Below are positions 56,581-64,000 of a stretch of 64,000 bases of DNA, piece by piece. A program made the translations under genes and the position numbers. How positions within the stretch are numbered: position 1 is the stretch's first letter; each line of letters opens with the position of its first letter. The stretch spans positions 4,086,501-4,150,500 of the forward strand of contig NZ_CP021112.1 of NCBI RefSeq assembly GCF_002119765.1, written 5' to 3'. Under the pieces are notes generated by a model. It was not told where the DNA came from, ran no database searches, and saw only the letters and a list, made by a program, of their open reading frames with translations. This DNA comes from Pseudorhodoplanes sinuspersici. Lineage in GTDB: Bacteria > Pseudomonadota > Alphaproteobacteria > Rhizobiales > Xanthobacteraceae.

Positions 56581-57279
56581 ATGTCTGTCGTTAAATCGAT
56601 CCAGTCGCAGCTCGTACCGATTCATCCGCAAGGCTTGCCGTTCATCGGCGCCTTCGCGCTGGCCAGCCTGATCCTGTTCTGGATCTGGTCGCCGCTCGGC
56701 TGGATCGGCACCATTCTGACCGTCTGGTGCACTTATTTCTTCCGCGATCCGCCGCGCGTCACGCCGGTGCGTGACGGCATCGTCGTCTCACCAGCCGATG
56801 GCCGTGTCAGTCTTGTCGCCAATGTGGTGCCGCCTAAAGAACTCGATCTCGGCGATCGTCCGATCCCACGCATCTCGGTATTCATGAGCGTATTCGATTG
56901 CCATGTGAATCGCAGCCCGGTCACAGGGCGCGTCGAGCGCGTCGTCTATCGTGCGGGCACCTTCCTGAACGCTGATCTGGACAAGGCGAGTGAGGACAAT
57001 GAGCGCAACGCGCTGGTGATCGCAACGACAAGCGGACGCATCGGCGTGGTGCAGATCGCCGGTCTCGTCGCGCGTCGTATTCTCTGCTTCGTGCGGGAGG
57101 GGGAAGCGCTCGGTGCCGGCGACCGTTTTGGCATGATCCGGTTTGGATCGCGGCTCGATGTCTATCTTCCGGAAGGGGCGCGGCCTATGGTCGCCGAAGG
57201 ACAGACGGCGATTGCCGGCGAGACCATTTTGGCCGATCTGAAGGACGGGGAAGGCCCCCGCAACTTCAAGGTAGGTTAA
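56581..57279 (+). CDS. psd: Phosphatidylserine decarboxylase
   Basis: A 232-residue enzyme of the short (Psd type 2-like) group that makes phosphatidylethanolamine. One or two helices near the start, then [44 protein letters not shown] and the self-cleavage site in [11 protein letters not shown] (pyruvoyl from the Ser after Gly). It begins two bases after the Atm1 stop, and pssA follows 55 bases on. Confidence 0.94.
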   Translation: MSVVKSIQSQLVPIHPQGLPFIGAFALASLILFWIWSPLGWIGTILTVWCTYFFRDPPRVTPVRDGIVVSPADGRVSLVANVVPPKELDLGDRPIPRISVFMSVFDCHVNRSPVTGRVERVVYRAGTFLNADLDKASEDNERNALVIATTSGRIGVVQIAGLVARRILCFVREGEALGAGDRFGMIRFGSRLDVYLPEGARPMVAEGQTAIAGETILADLKDGEGPRNFKVG

Positions 57280-57334
57280 CTGTTCACGCCGGCGTGTGAT
57301 GGCGGCGCGCTGGCGACTTTGATAAGGTGCAGGC

Positions 57335-58228
57335 ATGATATTCACACCCGTCGATCCCGAAGGCTCCGAGCCGCGCCGCCGGCGCTTCCGCACCATTCCG
57401 GTCCGCCTTTTGCTGCCGAACATGATTACGCTGCTGTCGCTCTGCGCAGGGCTGACGGCGATCCGGCTCGCCATCGAAGGCCGGATCGAATGGGCTTTGG
57501 GTGCGATCGTTTTCGCCGCGGCGCTCGACGGCATCGATGGCCGTGTGGCGCGCATGCTGAAGGGCCAATCACGCTTCGGCGCTGAACTCGACAGCTTGGC
57601 CGACTTCGTGAATTTCGGCGTGGTGCCCGGTCTTATTCTCTATTTCTGGGGCCTGAACGAACTCGGTGCCATCGGCTGGATCGCCGCGCTTGTGTTCGCG
57701 ATCTGCATGAGCCTGCGTCTTGCGCGCTTCAACGTTATGGCCGACGATCCCAATCGACCGGCCTGGATGGCGAATTTCTTCACTGGCGTCCCGGCGCCCG
57801 CCGGCGCGATCATTGTGCTGCTGCCGATCTATATCAATCTGCTCGGCCTGCCGCGCTTGACCGCGTTGGCCTGTGTCTACACGCTGATCATTGCCTTTCT
57901 GTTGGTTTCGACGTTGCCGGTCTTCTCCGGCAAGAAACTCGGCAATCGCGTGCGGCCGGATCTGGTGCTGCCGATCTTTGTCGTTGTGGTGCTGTTCGTG
58001 GCTTTGCTTGTCAGCTATCCATGGCCCGTGCTGACGATCGGCACGCTGGCCTATCTCGCATCGCTACCGCTCGGCTGGATGTCGGCGCGCGATTACAGAC
58101 GCAAGGATGCCGAAGCCGTCGCTGCTGCGGCTGAGCCGATCACCGCCTCGCATCAATCGGATGGGCCCAGCACCCATGTCGAGCTGTCGCATTCCGACGA
58201 TGAGGAGCGGCCGAGCCGGCTGAACTGA
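57335..58228 (+). CDS. pssA: CDP-diacylglycerol-serine O-phosphatidyltransferase
   Basis: A 297-residue membrane enzyme. The CDP-alcohol phosphotransferase motif is DGIDGRVARMLKGQSRFGAELDSLADFVNFG (DG..AR........G...D...D). About eight helices. It converts CDP-diacylglycerol and serine to phosphatidylserine, the substrate of Psd encoded next door. C-terminal 40 residues are acidic and Ser-rich. ATG 57335. Confidence 0.95.
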   Translation: MIFTPVDPEGSEPRRRRFRTIPVRLLLPNMITLLSLCAGLTAIRLAIEGRIEWALGAIVFAAALDGIDGRVARMLKGQSRFGAELDSLADFVNFGVVPGLILYFWGLNELGAIGWIAALVFAICMSLRLARFNVMADDPNRPAWMANFFTGVPAPAGAIIVLLPIYINLLGLPRLTALACVYTLIIAFLLVSTLPVFSGKKLGNRVRPDLVLPIFVVVVLFVALLVSYPWPVLTIGTLAYLASLPLGWMSARDYRRKDAEAVAAAAEPITASHQSDGPSTHVELSHSDDEERPSRLN

Positions 58229-58252
58229 TTGCAGTCTGCGGCGAGCAAGGCA

Positions 58253-58699
58253 ATGGCGCGGGCGGTTTCGGTGTTTCCGGCGGAGCGCGCGGAAGGGCTG
58301 ACGGCCACCGACACCATTCTTCTCGACCAGGAGCAGCGGCGGATGCCGCGTGGCACCTTCAAGGCGTTGCGCGGGACGATGGTGGAGGTCGCCTTGCCTC
58401 AGGGCGACCGGCTCCGCAGCGGCGATGTCCTACGCCTCGATGACGGCAGCCTGATCGAGATCGTCGCAAAGCCCGAAGACCTGCTCGAAGTCCGCGCCAC
58501 CGATCGGTCGGCATTGGCGCGGCTGGCCTGGCTGCTTGGCGACCACCACATCCCTGTCGAAATCCATGAACGGCGTTTGCGGTTGCATCGCTCGGACATG
58601 GCGCGCGCCTTGTTGCAGCCTTTCGGGCCGAAGCTGCTCGACATCGAAGCGCCGTTCGAGCCTGAGGGCGGGGCGTATGAAGCCCATACCCATCCCTGA
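58253..58699 (+). CDS. ureE: UreE-family urease accessory protein (isolated)
   Basis: A 148-residue protein. N-terminal peptide-binding half with DTILLDQEQRRMPRG, middle GDVLRLDDGSLIEIVAKPEDLLEVRA and ARLAWLLGDHHIPVEIHERRLRLHRSD, the nickel-binding His in LGDHH. It ends AHTHP, so the long His tail of many UreE proteins is reduced. It delivers nickel to urease; no other urease gene is in the window. ATG 58253 is preferred; TTG 58229, right after the pssA stop, is possible. Confidence 0.82.
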   Translation: MARAVSVFPAERAEGLTATDTILLDQEQRRMPRGTFKALRGTMVEVALPQGDRLRSGDVLRLDDGSLIEIVAKPEDLLEVRATDRSALARLAWLLGDHHIPVEIHERRLRLHRSDMARALLQPFGPKLLDIEAPFEPEGGAYEAHTHP

Positions 58700-58813
58700 G
58701 CAGCTGACTCGATAACGCGCTTGTGTCTCGATGTCCGCCCGTGCGGCAATAAGCGTGCTGGTCTGACAAATGAACGCCGCAAATAGCCGCAAATACCAGC
58801 GAGAAGGCAGCGC

Positions 58814-59872
58814 ATGAGGGACAGTCTTATGACGATCGGCCGCCGCCGTTTACTCAATCTCGTCGGTGCCGCGGTGGCGTCGCCCGCGATTATCCGTGAT
58901 GCCTTGGCGCAGATGCCGCAGGTCACGCTCAAGCTGCATCACTTCCTATCGCCGGTTGCCAATGCCCATACAAGGCTGCTGGTGCCGTGGGCGCGCAAGG
59001 TGGAGAAGGAGTCCGACAACCGCATCCGGATCGAGATCTTTCCATCGATGCAGCTCGGCGGCTCGCCGGCGCAGCTTTATGATCAGGCGCGAGATGGGAC
59101 CGCCGATATCGTCTGGACACTGCCAGGCGCAACACCCGGCCGTTTTCCAAAAATTGAAGTATTCGAATTGCCGTTCGTCGCCAACAGGCGCGCAGTCGCA
59201 AATGCGCAGGCCGTTCAGGCGCTTTACGAGGCGCAGCTACGAGACGAGTTCAAGGAGGTGCGGCCGATCTGCCTGTGGGCGCATGATCACGGCGTCATTC
59301 ATGCGAACAAGCAGGTGAAATCGTTCGAGGACATGAAAGGCCTCAAACTGCGGTCGCCGACACGCCTTGCCGGCGAAGCGCTGAAGGCGCTGGGTGCGAA
59401 CGGCATTCAGATGCCGATCACGCTGGTGGCCGATGCGCTGAGCCAGCGGGCCATCGATGGCTGCATCGCGCCGTGGGAAGTCGTGCCGGCGATCAAGGTG
59501 CAGGAAGCGGTCAAATTCCACACCGATTTTGCCGCCTCGCCAACGTTCTATACGGCGACATTCATCCTGGCGATGAACAAGCGCAGATACGATTCCCTGC
59601 CTGCCGACCTGAAGAAGGTCATCGATCAGAATTCAGGTCAGGCCGCAGCGCTGCTGGCCGGCAGGATGTGGGACGAACAGGCCCTCGTCGTTGAGGACAT
59701 GGTGACGAAGCGCGGCAACACCGTCACGCAGATCGAAAGCGCAGAAGCCGCTCGATGGCAGAAAGCAACGCAGCCGGTCATCGATGCCTGGCTGAAATCG
59801 TCGAAAGCCATCAACGGCGAGAAGCTGCTTGCGGATGCGAAGGCGCTGCTGACGAAATACGACAAGGCCTAG
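58814..59872 (+). CDS. TRAP transporter solute-binding protein (DctP family), isolated
   Basis: A 352-residue protein. The N-terminus has RRRLLNLVGAAVASPAIIRDALA (Tat-like export). Mature part: HHFLSPVANAHTRLLVPWARKVEKESDNRIRIEIFPSMQLGGSPAQLYDQARDGTADIVWTLPG, then LKLRSPTRLAGEALKALGANGIQMPITLVADALSQRAIDGCIAPWEVV, the DctP pattern. It has no DctQM neighbour, so it must share a permease elsewhere. The start is ATG 58814, with GAAGG five bases upstream. A stem-loop begins at its stop codon. Confidence 0.9.
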   Translation: MRDSLMTIGRRRLLNLVGAAVASPAIIRDALAQMPQVTLKLHHFLSPVANAHTRLLVPWARKVEKESDNRIRIEIFPSMQLGGSPAQLYDQARDGTADIVWTLPGATPGRFPKIEVFELPFVANRRAVANAQAVQALYEAQLRDEFKEVRPICLWAHDHGVIHANKQVKSFEDMKGLKLRSPTRLAGEALKALGANGIQMPITLVADALSQRAIDGCIAPWEVVPAIKVQEAVKFHTDFAASPTFYTATFILAMNKRRYDSLPADLKKVIDQNSGQAAALLAGRMWDEQALVVEDMVTKRGNTVTQIESAEAARWQKATQPVIDAWLKSSKAINGEKLLADAKALLTKYDKA

Positions 59873-59906
59873 CGCGCGATCGCTGGCTTTGCTTTCGATC
59901 GCGCGC
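59872..59906. terminator. Strong stem-loop between convergent genes
   Basis: GCGCGCGATCG (59872-59882) and CGATCGCGCGC (59896-59906) form a perfect 11-bp GC-rich stem with a 13-base loop, starting on the last base of the TRAP gene stop. No T-run follows, so it may end transcription only with help, or serve both directions. Confidence 0.6.
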
Positions 59907-59925
59907 CAAATAAGGGCTGCGATGC

Positions 59926-60570
59926 TCAAGCCTTGATCGGATGTCCCGGCATCAGGTCGTAGGGATGCGCCCAGCCGGGCAGGGCCTTCATGCGCTCAAG
60001 CCAGGCACCGATATGCTTGTGCGTGCCGGGGATGTCAAAGCCGAATTCCTCGGCCGGGTAATAGAGATAACCCGTCAATGAAATGTCAGCGATGGTCGGA
60101 TGATCGCCGACCACGAACGGCATGCGCGCCAGCCGCTTCTCCAGAATGCCGAGGGAATTGTCGATCCGGCCTTTCAGGAACGCCATGACCGCCGGATCGC
60201 CGGCGGGTTTGGCGAAATTGCGCAGGAAACGATACGGTCCGAGATAGCCGTTGAGCTTCTGGTTGTCGAAGATGATCCAGCGCAGCACTTCCAGCCGCTC
60301 GTCTTCGGTGAGCGGATGGAATTTGCCGCTATGCTCCGCGAGGTAGGTGAGGATCACGCCCGATTGCGCGAGCCGCTTGTCGCCGTGATCCAGCACCGGC
60401 ACTTCGCCCATCTCGTTCACGCCTTCACGCCATTCCGGCGTGCGCGGCAGTCCCTTGCCAAAGAAATCGACGAATTCCGGCTGCCAATCGGCGCCGATCA
60501 GATTCAGCATCAGGGCAACGCGATAGGCGTTGCCGGACTGCGCGAAGCAATGAAGCGTATATTCGGCCAT
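59926..60570 (-). CDS. Glutathione S-transferase family protein
   Basis: A 214-residue protein. N-terminal thioredoxin fold YTLHCFAQSGNAYRVALMLNLIGADWQPEFVDF; GEVPVLDHGDKRLAQSGVILTYLAEHSG (cis-Pro and S-binding motif); helical C-terminal domain. Similar to GSTs of the beta/unclassified bacterial type. Its substrate is unknown. ATG 60570; single gene, 55 bases from the convergent TRAP gene. Confidence 0.88.
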   Translation of the reverse strand: MAEYTLHCFAQSGNAYRVALMLNLIGADWQPEFVDFFGKGLPRTPEWREGVNEMGEVPVLDHGDKRLAQSGVILTYLAEHSGKFHPLTEDERLEVLRWIIFDNQKLNGYLGPYRFLRNFAKPAGDPAVMAFLKGRIDNSLGILEKRLARMPFVVGDHPTIADISLTGYLYYPAEEFGFDIPGTHKHIGAWLERMKALPGWAHPYDLMPGHPIKA

Positions 60571-60659
60571 GACCCCGTCCCGTTATTTCCGGGCGGGATC
60601 ATACTCATTTCGGAGCCTGGTGTTATCCAAAAATAGCTCCGCGTTTTCCGCGTCAAGCG

Positions 60660-62156
60660 CTACCGCATCGTTGGAATGCTGAACTCGGCGCCTTCCTTGG
60701 TCCCGGATGGCCAGCGCGCGGTCACCGTCTTGGTCTTGGTATAGAAGCGGATCGAATCCGGACCATGCTGGTTGAGATCGCCAAAGCCCGAACGCTTCCA
60801 GCCGCCGAAGGTGTGATAGGCGAGCGGTACTGGAATGGCAAAGTTTACGCCGACCATGCCGACATTCACCTTGCTGGTGAAGTCGCGCGCGGTGTCGCCG
60901 TCGCGGGTGAAGATCGAAACACCGTTGCCGTATTCGTGTTCGGACGGCAGCCGCAGCGCCTCGGCATAGTCCTTCGCGCGCACGACCGACAGCACCGGGC
61001 CGAAGATCTCTTCCTTGTAGATCGTCATGTCCTTGGTCACGTTGTCGAACAGGCAGCCGCCGAGAAAGTTGCCGTTCTCGTAGCCCTGCAGTTTGAAGTT
61101 ACGGCCATCGACCAGGAGCTTGGCGCCTTCCTTCACGCCGGTATCGACATAGCCGCGCACCTTGTTGAGATGCGCCTTGGTCACCAGCGGACCGTAATCG
61201 GCCTGTGGATCGGTGGAGGGGCCGACCTTCAGGCTTTCCACGCGCGGGATCAGCTTTTGCACCAAGGCGTCCGCGGTCTTTTCACCGACCGGAACGGCGA
61301 CCGATATCGCCATGCAGCGTTCACCGGCCGCGCCATAGCCCGCGCCCACCAGCGCATCGACCGCCTGATCCATGTCGGCGTCGGGCATGATGATCATGTG
61401 GTTCTTGGCGCCGCCGAAGCATTGTACGCGTTTTCCGTGCGCACAGCCGGTGGCATAGATGTATTCAGCAATCGGCGTTGAGCCGACAAAGCCGATCGCC
61501 TTGATGCGGGGATCGACCAGCAGCGCGTCCACCGCTTCCTTATCGCCGTTGACGACATTGAACACGCCCGCAGGCAGGCCGGCCTCGAGAAACAGCTCGG
61601 CAAGCCGCATCGGCACGGAAGGATCGCGCTCGGACGGTTTCAGCACGAATGCATTGCCGCAAGCGATCGCGGGAGCGGCTTTCCATAGCGGGATCATGGC
61701 CGGGAAATTGAATGGGGTAATGCCGGCAACGACACCAAGCGGCTGGCGCATCGAATAGAGGTCAATGCCGGGACCTGCGGAATCGTTGAACTCGCCCTTG
61801 AGGAGGTGCGGCACGCCGCAGGCGAACTCGACCACCTCAACGCCGCGCTGGATATCGCCCTTGGCATCGGAGATGACCTTGCCGTGCTCGGAGGCGAGCA
61901 GGGCGGCAAGCGAATCCATCTCCTTCTGGATCAGTTCGAGAAACTTGAACATCACCCGTGCGCGCCGCTGCGGGTTGGTCGCCGCCCAGGCCGGCTGCGC
62001 GGCTTCGGCATTGGCGATGGCGGCTTCGACCTCGGCTTTGCTGGCCAACGCAACCTTGGCCTGCACGTCGCCGGTTGAGGGATTGAAGACATCGCCGAAC
62101 CGACCGGACGTCCCGCTGACCGTTTTCCCGCCAATAAAATGGCCAACCTCACGCAT
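60660..62156 (-). CDS. mmsA: CoA-acylating methylmalonate-semialdehyde dehydrogenase
   Basis: A 498-residue aldehyde dehydrogenase, the exact length usual for MmsA. Marks: HFIGGKTV, GITPFNFPAMIPLWKAAPAIACGNAFVLKPSERDPS, FVGSTPIAEYIYATGCAHGKRVQCFGGAKNHM, and catalytic Cys in GERCMAISVAV. The KNHMIIMPDAD stretch and lack of the catalytic Glu stretch point to MmsA/IolA. It makes propionyl-CoA from methylmalonate semialdehyde, in valine or inositol breakdown. ATG 62156 has GGAG six bases upstream. Divergent from motA. Confidence 0.93.
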   Translation of the reverse strand: MREVGHFIGGKTVSGTSGRFGDVFNPSTGDVQAKVALASKAEVEAAIANAEAAQPAWAATNPQRRARVMFKFLELIQKEMDSLAALLASEHGKVISDAKGDIQRGVEVVEFACGVPHLLKGEFNDSAGPGIDLYSMRQPLGVVAGITPFNFPAMIPLWKAAPAIACGNAFVLKPSERDPSVPMRLAELFLEAGLPAGVFNVVNGDKEAVDALLVDPRIKAIGFVGSTPIAEYIYATGCAHGKRVQCFGGAKNHMIIMPDADMDQAVDALVGAGYGAAGERCMAISVAVPVGEKTADALVQKLIPRVESLKVGPSTDPQADYGPLVTKAHLNKVRGYVDTGVKEGAKLLVDGRNFKLQGYENGNFLGGCLFDNVTKDMTIYKEEIFGPVLSVVRAKDYAEALRLPSEHEYGNGVSIFTRDGDTARDFTSKVNVGMVGVNFAIPVPLAYHTFGGWKRSGFGDLNQHGPDSIRFYTKTKTVTARWPSGTKEGAEFSIPTMR

Positions 62157-62550
62157 ACTCGTCTCCATTGAAAATTTTGAGCTTTTCGCTCCGGCCGCGG
62201 CCGAACCCGTCTCTGGCGGTTCAGATAGCGCAGGCAATAGGCAAGCGCAAAGCTTTGCAGCTAGTGCCGTGCATATCAATGAATATGGCCGGCCAATAAA
62301 TATGAGGTCATACGTCGAGCGCCGATTGGCCTCGCGCGTGAGCGGATAGCTTCATGTCTCTTGGTCGATTTGGCGCGAACCATTTTTCCAGAATGGTTCA
62401 ATTCGCTTCCTCTCTTTTCCTTTCGCAGGTGCGGAAAGATCCAGGCAGGAAGCGTTAGCCTTTACCTGCCCTTAATGGCGCTCCGCCTAATCTACGGCAT
62501 CGGGGTGTGGCCTCGCGTGTTCGTGGCATTGGCGTTTGGGGTGGCGTTTT
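62157..62550. other. 394-base divergent region between mmsA and motA
   Basis: No gene supported. It contains the leaders of both genes. I find no clear sigma-70 or sigma-28 promoter, and no repeat. Confidence 0.55.
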
Positions 62551-63324
62551 ATGGATATTGCAACCGGCTTGGGGCTGATTGCCGGCGTTATTGTTCTCTG
62601 CACATTGATCCTGATGGGCGGCGAACTGAGCATGTTCGTCGACGTCCATGCCTTCATCGTGATTTTCGGCGGCGCTTTCGCGGCGACCCTGATCCGCTTT
62701 CCGCTCAGTTCGATTTTCCACGGGCTTCCGCTCGGGATGAAATTCGCGTTCACGGTTCGCCGCATCACCCAGCGCGATCTCGTCGATGAAATCGCCGCTC
62801 TTGCCGAGATCGCCCGCAAGCAGGGGCCGATCGGACTGGAAAAGGCCGAGATTTCCGATCCCTTCCTCGCCAAGGGCGTGCGCTATGTCGCCGACGGTTA
62901 TGACGCCGACTTCATCCGCGATAACCTCGAACGCGACCGCGACAACTTTCTCATGCATCTGAATGAAGGCTCGAAAGTGTATCGCGCGATCGGCGATTGC
63001 ACGCCGGCCTTCGGCATGGTCGGCACGCTGATTGGCATGGTGCAGATGTTCGCCAACATGACCGATCCGTCAAAGCTTGGTCCCTACATGGCGGTGGCGC
63101 TGCTTGCGACCTTCTACGGCGCGACGGTCGCCAACCTGTTCTGTCTGCCGATCGCCGACAAGCTGCATGTGAAGCTGGTCGATGAGGAGATCAACCGGAC
63201 GCTGATCATCGACGGCATTCTGATGATGCGCGAATCCAAGAGCCCGGCCTTGGTACGCGAAATGCTGCTCGCCTATCTGCCCGAGAAGCATCGCCACGAA
63301 GCCGAAGAACTGGCCGCGGCGTAA
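62551..63324 (+). CDS. motA: Flagellar stator protein MotA/PomA
   Basis: A 257-residue protein with four helices (about 3-25, 30-52, 140-165, 175-200). The proline of the ion path is in CTPAFGMVGTLIGMVQMF, followed by LGPYMAVALLATFYGATVANLFCLPIADKL. Length and wording match PomA-like MotA proteins. Charged residues of the cytoplasmic loop contact FliG. It forms the stator with MotB, which starts 20 bases downstream. ATG 62551 is preferred over the GTG/ATG at 62536. Confidence 0.93.
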   Translation: MDIATGLGLIAGVIVLCTLILMGGELSMFVDVHAFIVIFGGAFAATLIRFPLSSIFHGLPLGMKFAFTVRRITQRDLVDEIAALAEIARKQGPIGLEKAEISDPFLAKGVRYVADGYDADFIRDNLERDRDNFLMHLNEGSKVYRAIGDCTPAFGMVGTLIGMVQMFANMTDPSKLGPYMAVALLATFYGATVANLFCLPIADKLHVKLVDEEINRTLIIDGILMMRESKSPALVREMLLAYLPEKHRHEAEELAAA

Positions 63325-63344
63325 CGCCGTGCGGGATTGATCCA

Positions 63345-64000
63345 ATGGCCAAGAAAAAACGCGATGAGGCGCATGGCGGTCACGGCTGGTTCGTGACCTT
63401 CGCCGACCTGATGGCGCTGCTGGTCGCCTTCTTTGTGATGCTTGTGGCATTCTCTTCACCCGACAACAACAAGATGCAGGTTGTTGCCGGATCGATGCGC
63501 GATGCTTTCGGTGTACAAAACAACGCGCGTTATTCCGGCGTGATCGAGGTCGATGGCATTCCTACCCGTCCCAAGGTGAAGAACGTTGCCAAGATCAATC
63601 CGAGCGACGCTTCGGCGACGCCATCGCCGAACGACAGCGATTTTACCAAGGAATACGGCGTGCGGCTGAAGCGGGACAGCGCTTTCGCGCTGGCGTCTGC
63701 ATCCCTGCGACAGGCATTGCAGGAAATGCCGGAGATCACCGAGATATCAAAGAACATCATGATGATCGAGACCGATGAGGGACTTAATATCGAGATCGTC
63801 GATCAGGATGGTCGCTCGATGTTTCCCGAAGGCTCGAAAATGCCCTTCGAGCGCACGCGCCGCCTGATTCAGAAGCTCTCGACGCAATTACGGGCGATGC
63901 CGTACCGCCTGTCGATCGCCGGCCACACGGCAGTATCCCGGACACCCGCCAAGCCGGGCTACGGCCCATGGGATTTGTCGGCCGAGCGCGCCAACGTGGT
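63345..64000 (+). CDS. motB: Flagellar stator protein MotB (partial, cut by window end)
   Basis: The frame opens at ATG 63345 and is still open at 64000, so 218 codons are seen. A basic N-terminus (AKKKRDEAHGGHG) leads to the membrane helix WFVTFADLMALLVAFFVMLVAF, in which the Asp of TFADLM carries the ion. An acidic/Pro linker follows, then the start of the OmpA-like peptidoglycan-binding domain (IEIVDQDGRSMFPEGS, LSIAGHTAVSR, LSAERANVV). It anchors the stator to the wall. Confidence 0.94.
   Translation, partial: MAKKKRDEAHGGHGWFVTFADLMALLVAFFVMLVAFSSPDNNKMQVVAGSMRDAFGVQNNARYSGVIEVDGIPTRPKVKNVAKINPSDASATPSPNDSDFTKEYGVRLKRDSAFALASASLRQALQEMPEITEISKNIMMIETDEGLNIEIVDQDGRSMFPEGSKMPFERTRRLIQKLSTQLRAMPYRLSIAGHTAVSRTPAKPGYGPWDLSAERANV

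Overview
This is a 64 kb GC-rich chromosomal window from an alphaproteobacterium, most likely a member of the Rhizobiales near Bradyrhizobiaceae/Xanthobacteraceae. That placement is an inference. It rests on the protein set (DUF2865 secreted protein, ABCB7/Atm1-type exporter, class II DAHP synthase, CimA, TRAP systems, MoaA with a GG tail) and on several families of short intergenic palindromes of a kind common in that group. About 65 genes are closely packed on both strands. There is one tRNA (Val, anticodon CAC). I see no rRNA, CRISPR array, prophage, insertion sequence or integrase. The window is core/housekeeping chromosome with some accessory metabolism.

Layout. 1-9 kb: end of a TauE/SafE exporter, a retropepsin-like protease with a DUF1289 protein, a sensor kinase, a GST, a secreted caspase-like protein with an exact 25-residue repeat tail, an MFS remnant, a beta-hydroxyacid dehydrogenase, the Mrp/ApbC Fe-S carrier and a membrane protein. 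9-18 kb: small hypothetical genes among composite palindromic repeats, a PKHD hydroxylase, a TRAP transporter (binding protein convergent with its two permeases across a strong terminator), a DMT exporter and MoaA. 18-31 kb: DUF971 protein, APC permease, L,D-transpeptidase, a two-lobed pepsin-like protein, tRNA-Val, a lipoprotein, Gph, RpiA-DUF2059-Gor, a VIT/CCC1 metal transporter divergent from a glutamate-receptor-like channel, and class II DAHP synthase.

31-49 kb: DgkA, NadE, DUF2865, a DMT exporter, then aromatic catabolism: maleylacetoacetate isomerase, a MarR regulator, a P450, IF-1, an RhlE helicase, and an hmgA-fahA-MBL-flavoprotein operon. This is the homogentisate (tyrosine/phenylacetate) route: HmgA opens the ring, MaiA isomerises and FahA cleaves to fumarate and acetoacetate. 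The hmgA promoter has a readable TTGACA-17-TATCTT with a palindrome filling its spacer. A Cys-rich copper-storage-like protein sits on the other strand, between the flavoprotein and a DUF2783 gene that is probably its small partner. A hybrid histidine kinase follows.

49-64 kb: CysS-GNAT-28-residue membrane peptide-CimA-VOC in a translationally coupled row, a LOG-family protein, an Atm1-Psd-Pss row (Fe-S/thiol export next to phosphatidylethanolamine synthesis), an isolated UreE, a second TRAP binding protein, a GST, methylmalonate-semialdehyde dehydrogenase, and the start of a MotA-MotB stator pair cut by the window end.

The observations most worth a second look are the channel/metal transporter pair, the caspase-like repeat protein, the pepsin-like protein, the hmgA operator-promoter overlap, the MBL protein lacking metal ligands, the tiny coupled membrane peptide, and the repeat family that supplies stop codons to two neighbouring genes at the same element position.
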